The notes below the pieces were generated by a model. The model saw nothing but the letters and a program-made list of their open reading frames with translations. It made no database searches and had not been told where the DNA came from. A stretch of 36,415 nt of DNA, from assembly GCA_004296145.1 (NCBI GenBank), contig SEBM01000002.1, positions 1 through 36,415 of the forward strand. The letters are read 5' to 3'. Source of the stretch: Flavobacterium sp. Lineage in GTDB: Bacteria > Bacteroidota > Bacteroidia > Flavobacteriales > Flavobacteriaceae. Shown here piece by piece: positions 31,662 through 36,415 of this stretch (positions are counted from its first letter, which is position 1; the number at the start of each line of letters is the position of its first letter). The position numbers and the translations under genes were made by a program.

Positions 31662-34529
31662 ATGAAAAAAACTATACTAATAATATTTCTTCTGTTATCG
31701 GCAATTTCATTTGCACAATTGCAACAAACAGTAACTTACTCGATAAGTCCATCCAGTTTTGAAGATACAACTCCAATAACAATAACTATTAATGGAAATA
31801 TCGATGAAAGTAAATGGGGAGTAACCGGAAACGCATTATATCTTTGGTCATGGTCTTATGATGTAAGTGATGCTAATCAAATGGATTCGCCGTCAAACGG
31901 ATCGTGGACTGCATCAAATGAAGCCAGTAAATTCACTTATAATGCCGGAACAGATACTTATACAAAAACCTTTACGCCTTCTGTTTATTTTGCTAGAAAC
32001 GGAATTGGAAAAATAGGTTTTTTGGTTAAAGCTAAAGACGGCAGCGGAGGTAAGCAATCACAGGATATTGTGGTTGAAGTAGGCTCTTTTCAGGTTTCAC
32101 TTACTTCACCAGTAGAAAATAGTACAACAATTATTTCTTCCGGATCGAACTTTACTATTGCAGCAAAAAACACAAATGGAAATGCAAGTTATTCTCTAAA
32201 ATCAAACGGAACGGTTATTAATTCTAATACCGCTACAGCAAGTTATTCATTTAATCATACCGCTATTACAGCAAATCAAAGTTATGAATTAAGTGTAACA
32301 CAGGGAGCAACTACTATTTCTAAAAAGTTTTCAGTTGTTGTAAATCCAAATACAGTTTCTGCAGCAATGCCAACAGGTTTAGTTGATGGAATAAATTATA
32401 ATCCTACTAACGCTACAAAAGCAACTTTGGTTTTAGATGCGCCTTTAAAAGACTTTGTTTACGTTGCAGGAAGCTTTAATAACTGGCAGCCTACATCGGC
32501 GTATGCCATGAAAAAAGATCCAACTTCAGGAAAATTCTGGTTAGAACTAACCGGATTAGTTTCAGGAGCAAATAATACGTATCAATATTGGGTAGTAGAT
32601 GCAACGCCGCTTACAAATTCACCTTCAATGGTAAAAACGGCAGATCCATATTCTACATTAGTTTTATCACCTTATGATGATCCTTTTATACCTGCCGCAT
32701 CTTATCCAAATTTACCTGCTTATCCTGCGGGACAAAATTTTGAAGTTACAGTTTTAAAAACAGGTCAAGCTGCTTATAATTGGCAAGTAACCAATTTTAC
32801 AAAACCAGAAAAAGAAAAATTGGTGGTTTATGAAGTTTTGGTTCGCGATTTTGATGCTGCCAGAAATTATCAAAGTTTAATTGATAAAATCGATTATTTT
32901 AAAAACTTAAAAATAAATGCAATCGAATTAATGCCAGTAATGGAATTTGAAGGCAATGAAAGCTGGGGGTATAATACTTCATTTCATATGGCTTTGGATA
33001 AATTTTACGGAACTTCAGATAAGTTAAAAGAATTAATTGACGTGTGTCACCAAAATGGAATCGCAGTTATTCTTGACGTTGCTCTAAATCACGCCTTTGG
33101 AAGAAACCCAATGGTGAGAATGTGGATGAATGATCCTGACGGTGACGGATTTGGATCTCCAACAGCAGAGAATCCTTATTTCAATACAGAAGCAAAACAT
33201 ACTTATAGTGTTGGAGAAGATTTTAATCATCAATCGGTAAGAACTCAAAATTATGTAGAGCGTGTTGTAAAACAATGGATTGAGGAATATAAAATCGATG
33301 GTTTCCGTTGGGATTTAACAAAAGGATTTACACAGGCTTGTACAGCATCTGATGAAACTTGTACCAATGGCTATCAGCAGGATAGAGTGGAGATTCTTAA
33401 AAAATATGCAGATTACTCATGGAGTTTAGATCCAACACATTACACCATTTTTGAGCATTTGGGAACAGATTCTGAAGAACAGCAATGGGCAAATTACAGA
33501 GTTAATGAAACACCAAGTAAAGGAGTTATGATGTGGGGTAAAATGACAGATCCGTACAATGAATTGTCAATGGGATATGCCAGTAATATTTCTAAAATGG
33601 CAAGTGCGAGCCGTGGATTTACAGCAAATCGTTTGATGGGTTATGCAGAAAGTCATGATGAAGAACGATTAATGTATAAAAACGTTCAATACGGAGCTTC
33701 TTCAGGAAGTTATAATGTAAAAACATTAAATACTGCATTGTCAAGAATGTCTGCAATTGGAGCAGTTTCATTATTGGTTCCTGGTCCAAAAATGATTTGG
33801 CATTTTGGAGAATTAGGATGGGATGAATCTATTTTTACATGCAATAACGGAACTGTAAATGATTCGTCAGGAACTATTCCGGGAGATTGTAAATTAGATA
33901 CAAAACCACAGCCTCAATGGGTAGAAAACTGGACAGGTGATTCAAATAGAAATAAAATCTATAACGACTGGGCAAAAATGATTACTCTAAAAATGGCAGA
34001 ACCTGTATTTTTAGGAACGCCAACTATAGCGACAGCAAATTCATTAAGCGTAAATATTAAAATTACCAATTCAAATCTGGCTTCAACACAATTAAAAGAT
34101 GTATTGATTATCGCCAATTTTGATGTAACTACTAAAAGTGTTCCTACTGGTTTTCAATATACAGGAGCGTGGTATAATTTAATGGATAATACAACTATCA
34201 ATGTTACAGATGTAAACGCTGCAATTAGTTTGCCTTCGGGAGAATATAGAATTTATGGTAACAAACAGGCAAATTTAGCGATAGAGGATTTTGAAAAAGG
34301 AAATGCTGTGACTTTACATCCAAACCCTGTTGCCGATTATTTTACTTTAAATATAGAAACAACAAAAGTTCAGGTTTATTCAATTTCAGGTCAATTGGTA
34401 AAAAGTTTTACAACGAACGGAAATCCGGATTTTCAGTTTAGTGTAAGTGATCTTAAAACAGGATTGTATCTTGTAAAAGCGTTTGACACAAATAATAAAA
34501 CACAAGTGATGAAATTCATCAAAAAATAA
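31662..34529 (+). CDS. T9SS-exported multidomain GH13 alpha-amylase (SusG role)
   Basis: Cuts starch outside the cell. 955 residues. The signal peptide ends SFAQ (about 19). Two beta-sandwich modules of unknown type lie at about 20-145 and 145-228. An AMPK/CBM48-like E-set (KDFVYVAGSFNNWQP, about 263-277) precedes the barrel (from VVYEVLVRDFDAARNY). GH13 residues: DVALNH (Asp472-His477), GFRWD with Arg549 and nucleophile Asp551, acid/base Glu598 in TIFEHLG, and ESHDEE (His665, Asp666). Residues 881-955 (from NAVTLHPNPVADYF to VMKFIKK) are a type A sorting domain of the type IX system. It replaces the lipoprotein SusG of Bacteroides. Hairpin terminators stand before and after it. Confidence 0.93.
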   Translation: MKKTILIIFLLLSAISFAQLQQTVTYSISPSSFEDTTPITITINGNIDESKWGVTGNALYLWSWSYDVSDANQMDSPSNGSWTASNEASKFTYNAGTDTYTKTFTPSVYFARNGIGKIGFLVKAKDGSGGKQSQDIVVEVGSFQVSLTSPVENSTTIISSGSNFTIAAKNTNGNASYSLKSNGTVINSNTATASYSFNHTAITANQSYELSVTQGATTISKKFSVVVNPNTVSAAMPTGLVDGINYNPTNATKATLVLDAPLKDFVYVAGSFNNWQPTSAYAMKKDPTSGKFWLELTGLVSGANNTYQYWVVDATPLTNSPSMVKTADPYSTLVLSPYDDPFIPAASYPNLPAYPAGQNFEVTVLKTGQAAYNWQVTNFTKPEKEKLVVYEVLVRDFDAARNYQSLIDKIDYFKNLKINAIELMPVMEFEGNESWGYNTSFHMALDKFYGTSDKLKELIDVCHQNGIAVILDVALNHAFGRNPMVRMWMNDPDGDGFGSPTAENPYFNTEAKHTYSVGEDFNHQSVRTQNYVERVVKQWIEEYKIDGFRWDLTKGFTQACTASDETCTNGYQQDRVEILKKYADYSWSLDPTHYTIFEHLGTDSEEQQWANYRVNETPSKGVMMWGKMTDPYNELSMGYASNISKMASASRGFTANRLMGYAESHDEERLMYKNVQYGASSGSYNVKTLNTALSRMSAIGAVSLLVPGPKMIWHFGELGWDESIFTCNNGTVNDSSGTIPGDCKLDTKPQPQWVENWTGDSNRNKIYNDWAKMITLKMAEPVFLGTPTIATANSLSVNIKITNSNLASTQLKDVLIIANFDVTTKSVPTGFQYTGAWYNLMDNTTINVTDVNAAISLPSGEYRIYGNKQANLAIEDFEKGNAVTLHPNPVADYFTLNIETTKVQVYSISGQLVKSFTTNGNPDFQFSVSDLKTGLYLVKAFDTNNKTQVMKFIKK

Positions 34530-34546
34530 TGGTTTGTTAGTTATGT

Positions 34547-34582
34547 AAAAGGGCTGTCTGTAAATAGACAGCCTTTTTATTT
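34547..34582 (+). terminator. Intrinsic terminator after the T9SS amylase
   Basis: GGCTGTCT (34552-34559) and AGACAGCC (34566-34573), a perfect 8-bp stem extended by A/T pairs, with a six-base loop and a T-run. The A-run on the other side could let it also serve the convergent small membrane-protein gene. Confidence 0.8.
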
Positions 34583-34598
34583 TTAATCTGTTTGCAGA

Positions 34599-34826
34599 CT
34601 ATCTTTTCTTATTATTATATTCTCCAATTACAGCAAAATAACCAAATGTTCCTAACCCTAAAACAATAAGAGGAGTAAGGATAAAAAGAATTATGATTCC
34701 AAAGACCAGGTCATCTTGTTTGTCAGATAATAATTTTGGTAATCCAAATTCGAAAACACAGAAATAGGCAGCAGAAACTGCTAATATCACCCATAAAACT
34801 CCCAAAGCTTGTTTAATTCTATCCAT
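34599..34826 (-). CDS. Small membrane protein paired with the MHS transporter
   Basis: 75 residues from the ATG at 34826, which I prefer to the longer TTG frame (34868) that would run back into the transporter gene. Two hydrophobic helices (about 8-27, LGVLWVILAVSAAYFCVF; and 41-62, VFGIIILFILTPLIVLGLG) make it an integral membrane protein with a short polar tail (GEYNNKKR). It is 10 bases downstream of the transporter stop, so co-expressed. It resembles small proteins of unknown function (DUF6814 by memory, unchecked) next to MHS transporters in Flavobacteriia. It may be an accessory subunit of the transporter. Confidence 0.7.
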   Translation of the reverse strand: MDRIKQALGVLWVILAVSAAYFCVFEFGLPKLLSDKQDDLVFGIIILFILTPLIVLGLGTFGYFAVIGEYNNKKR

Positions 34827-34836
34827 TTTTTCTAAT

Positions 34837-36330
34837 TTAAAGGTGATTCGTTTTATTTTTATTATCAATGTAAACCATTCCGATTACAAAACAAATTGAA
34901 GCAATAATGATAGGATACCAAAGTCCGTCAAGATAAAAATCAGTTTTGCCAGATTCCTTTGAGTGCGTTACAAGATAAGTAGAAATCGCAGGAAGCAAAC
35001 CTCCAAAAATTCCGTTACCAACATGATAAGGTAATGACATTGACGTATACCTGATTTTTGTTGGGAACATTTCTACCAAAAATGCAGCAATTGGTCCATA
35101 AACCATTGTAACAAATAGGACCTGAATGAAAACTAAAAATATTAAAGTCCATTCGTCACTAGAATTAATAGTGACTGAAATATTTTTTTGTGCCTCTTTA
35201 TTAGATATATACGTTTTTTTCTCTAATGCGGTTGTACCGTCCGTATACGTTTTTTGAGTTATTGTTATATTACTTCCGTCATCTTTATTTTCAATTGATT
35301 GTGCTGTCTTTTCTACGATTTCGGTTTTATGGCTAACATCAGTTGTATTGTACATCATCTTATAAATAGGCCTGTAAAATAAAATAGCCAGCAGCATACC
35401 ACCCATCATAATATACTTTCGGCCTATTTTGTCACTTAGCCATCCAAAAACAATAAAGAAGGGAGTTCCTAACAATAATGCAATTCCTAATAAGCTGTCG
35501 ACTTGAGAGGAATCTATATTCATTACCGTTTTCATGAAACTCATCGCGTAAAATTGCCCTGTATACCAAACAACGCCCTGTCCCATTGTAGCGCCAAATA
35601 AAGCAAGCAAAACAAACTTTAAGTTATATCTGTTTCCGAAGCTTTCTTTTAAAGGATTTGTGCTTGTTGTGCCTTCTTTTTTTGCTTTCTCGAAAACAGG
35701 AGATTCGTCCATATTTTTTCGGATTAAATAAGAAACACCAACCATAACAATAGAAACCCAAAACGGAACACGCCATCCCCACGAATCAAAAGCTTCTTGC
35801 GAAAGAATATTTTTTGTAGCCAGAATTACCATTAGCGAAATAAATAATCCAACAGTGGCGGTAGTCTGAATCCAGGATGTCCAATATCCTTTTTCTCCCA
35901 CAGGAGCATGTTCGGCAACATATGTAGCTGCTCCGCCATATTCGCCACCAACTGCAAGTCCCTGTAATAAACGAAGAATTAATACTAATAAAGGTGCTAA
36001 AAATCCAATAGTTTCATAACTCGGAATACATCCGATTAAAAACGTAGAGCCACCCATTAATAATAAGGTAGCCATAAAAGTGTATTTACGGCCAATAATA
36101 TCACCAAGTCTTCCAAAAAATAAAGCTCCAAATGGTCGAACTACAAATCCGGCTGCAAAAGTAGCGAGAGTCGATAAAAATGCTGCGGTTGGATTATCAC
36201 TCGGAAAAAATTTGGTTGAAATTACAACAGCTAAACTTCCAAAAATATAGAAATCATACCATTCGATCATTGTTCCCATTGAAGAGGCAGAAATTACTTT
36301 CCAAATGCCTTTAGTAGAAGTTTTGCTCAT
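34837..36330 (-). CDS. MHS-family MFS transporter (metabolite:H+ symporter)
   Basis: 497 residues, 12 predicted segments. MHS-type signatures: SASSMGTMIEWYDFYIFGSL at the N terminus (typical of the KgtP/ProP/ShiA group), GRLGDIIGRKYTF between segments 2 and 3, LQGLAVGGEYGGAATYVAEHAP, and the second-half repeat GWLSDKIGRKYIMMGG. The substrate is probably an organic acid, betaine or similar metabolite, but cannot be told. An inserted polar stretch at about 325-393 (Lys/Glu/Thr/Asn-rich) lies between segments in the second half and is not usual in this family. It begins at the ATG at 36330; the remaining 85 bases to the window edge hold its upstream region. It forms a pair with the small membrane protein. 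Confidence 0.88.
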   Translation of the reverse strand: MSKTSTKGIWKVISASSMGTMIEWYDFYIFGSLAVVISTKFFPSDNPTAAFLSTLATFAAGFVVRPFGALFFGRLGDIIGRKYTFMATLLLMGGSTFLIGCIPSYETIGFLAPLLVLILRLLQGLAVGGEYGGAATYVAEHAPVGEKGYWTSWIQTTATVGLFISLMVILATKNILSQEAFDSWGWRVPFWVSIVMVGVSYLIRKNMDESPVFEKAKKEGTTSTNPLKESFGNRYNLKFVLLALFGATMGQGVVWYTGQFYAMSFMKTVMNIDSSQVDSLLGIALLLGTPFFIVFGWLSDKIGRKYIMMGGMLLAILFYRPIYKMMYNTTDVSHKTEIVEKTAQSIENKDDGSNITITQKTYTDGTTALEKKTYISNKEAQKNISVTINSSDEWTLIFLVFIQVLFVTMVYGPIAAFLVEMFPTKIRYTSMSLPYHVGNGIFGGLLPAISTYLVTHSKESGKTDFYLDGLWYPIIIASICFVIGMVYIDNKNKTNHL

Positions 36331-36415
36331 AAAACTGCTTTGCTATCTTGTTAATAAAAGAAAGATAAAAATATAGTTTTACGAATATAGAAGATATTTT
36401 CATATTCAGTTAATA

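Overview
The window looks like chromosomal DNA from a Flavobacterium-type member of the Bacteroidota. The evidence is AT-rich sequence, SusC/SusD outer-membrane machinery, a C-terminal type IX secretion (T9SS) sorting domain, acidic residues just after the lipoprotein cysteine in the SusD and SusE homologues, and several families of intergenic hairpin repeats. I see no tRNA, rRNA, CRISPR array, prophage or insertion sequence.

Left part (1-12.4 kb): housekeeping genes. A DUF937-like gene is followed by an rRNA pseudouridine synthase. Then comes a minus-strand isoprenoid run, read in order mvaD, a small coiled-coil membrane protein, a mevalonate-kinase-like GHMP kinase, a DUF502 membrane protein and a UbiA-family prenyltransferase. 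Next are tspO, a TPR membrane protein, a carboxypeptidase-regulatory-domain protein, an MBL-fold hydrolase, a Crp/Fnr regulator, a HAD phosphatase, a BaiN-type flavoprotein and a glycerophosphodiester phosphodiesterase.

Right part (12.5-34.5 kb): a large starch/maltodextrin utilisation locus. On the minus strand are two secreted GH13 enzymes (a lipoprotein amylase and a SusA-like neopullulanase), an unknown lipoprotein, a secreted alpha/beta hydrolase, SusB (GH97), a GH65 maltose-phosphorylase-like enzyme, beta-phosphoglucomutase, an MFS sugar transporter and a LacI-type regulator. Divergently on the plus strand are susC, susD, susE and a 955-aa GH13 amylase with a T9SS sorting domain. The inferred flow is: the T9SS-exported amylase cuts starch outside the cell; SusD/SusE bind and SusC imports the oligosaccharides; SusA, the lipoprotein GH13 and SusB trim them in the periplasm; the MFS protein brings in maltose; GH65 phosphorolysis gives glucose plus beta-glucose-1-phosphate; and PgmB converts the latter to glucose-6-phosphate. 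The LacI protein is the probable regulator. A 17-of-18 matching motif occurs upstream of both susC and the transporter operon.

The right edge holds an MHS-type MFS transporter with a small membrane protein.

The most unusual non-coding feature is a set of intercistronic hairpin repeats. Three consecutive co-directional gaps (SusA-like to amylase to GDPD to BaiN-like) are each largely filled by such an element, and other hairpins lie at about 1.8 kb and 6.1 kb. I did not find a clearly new defence or enzymatic system. The best leads are the repeats, the shared promoter motif, the small membrane protein in the mevalonate operon, and the link between mevalonate genes and a UbiA prenyltransferase.
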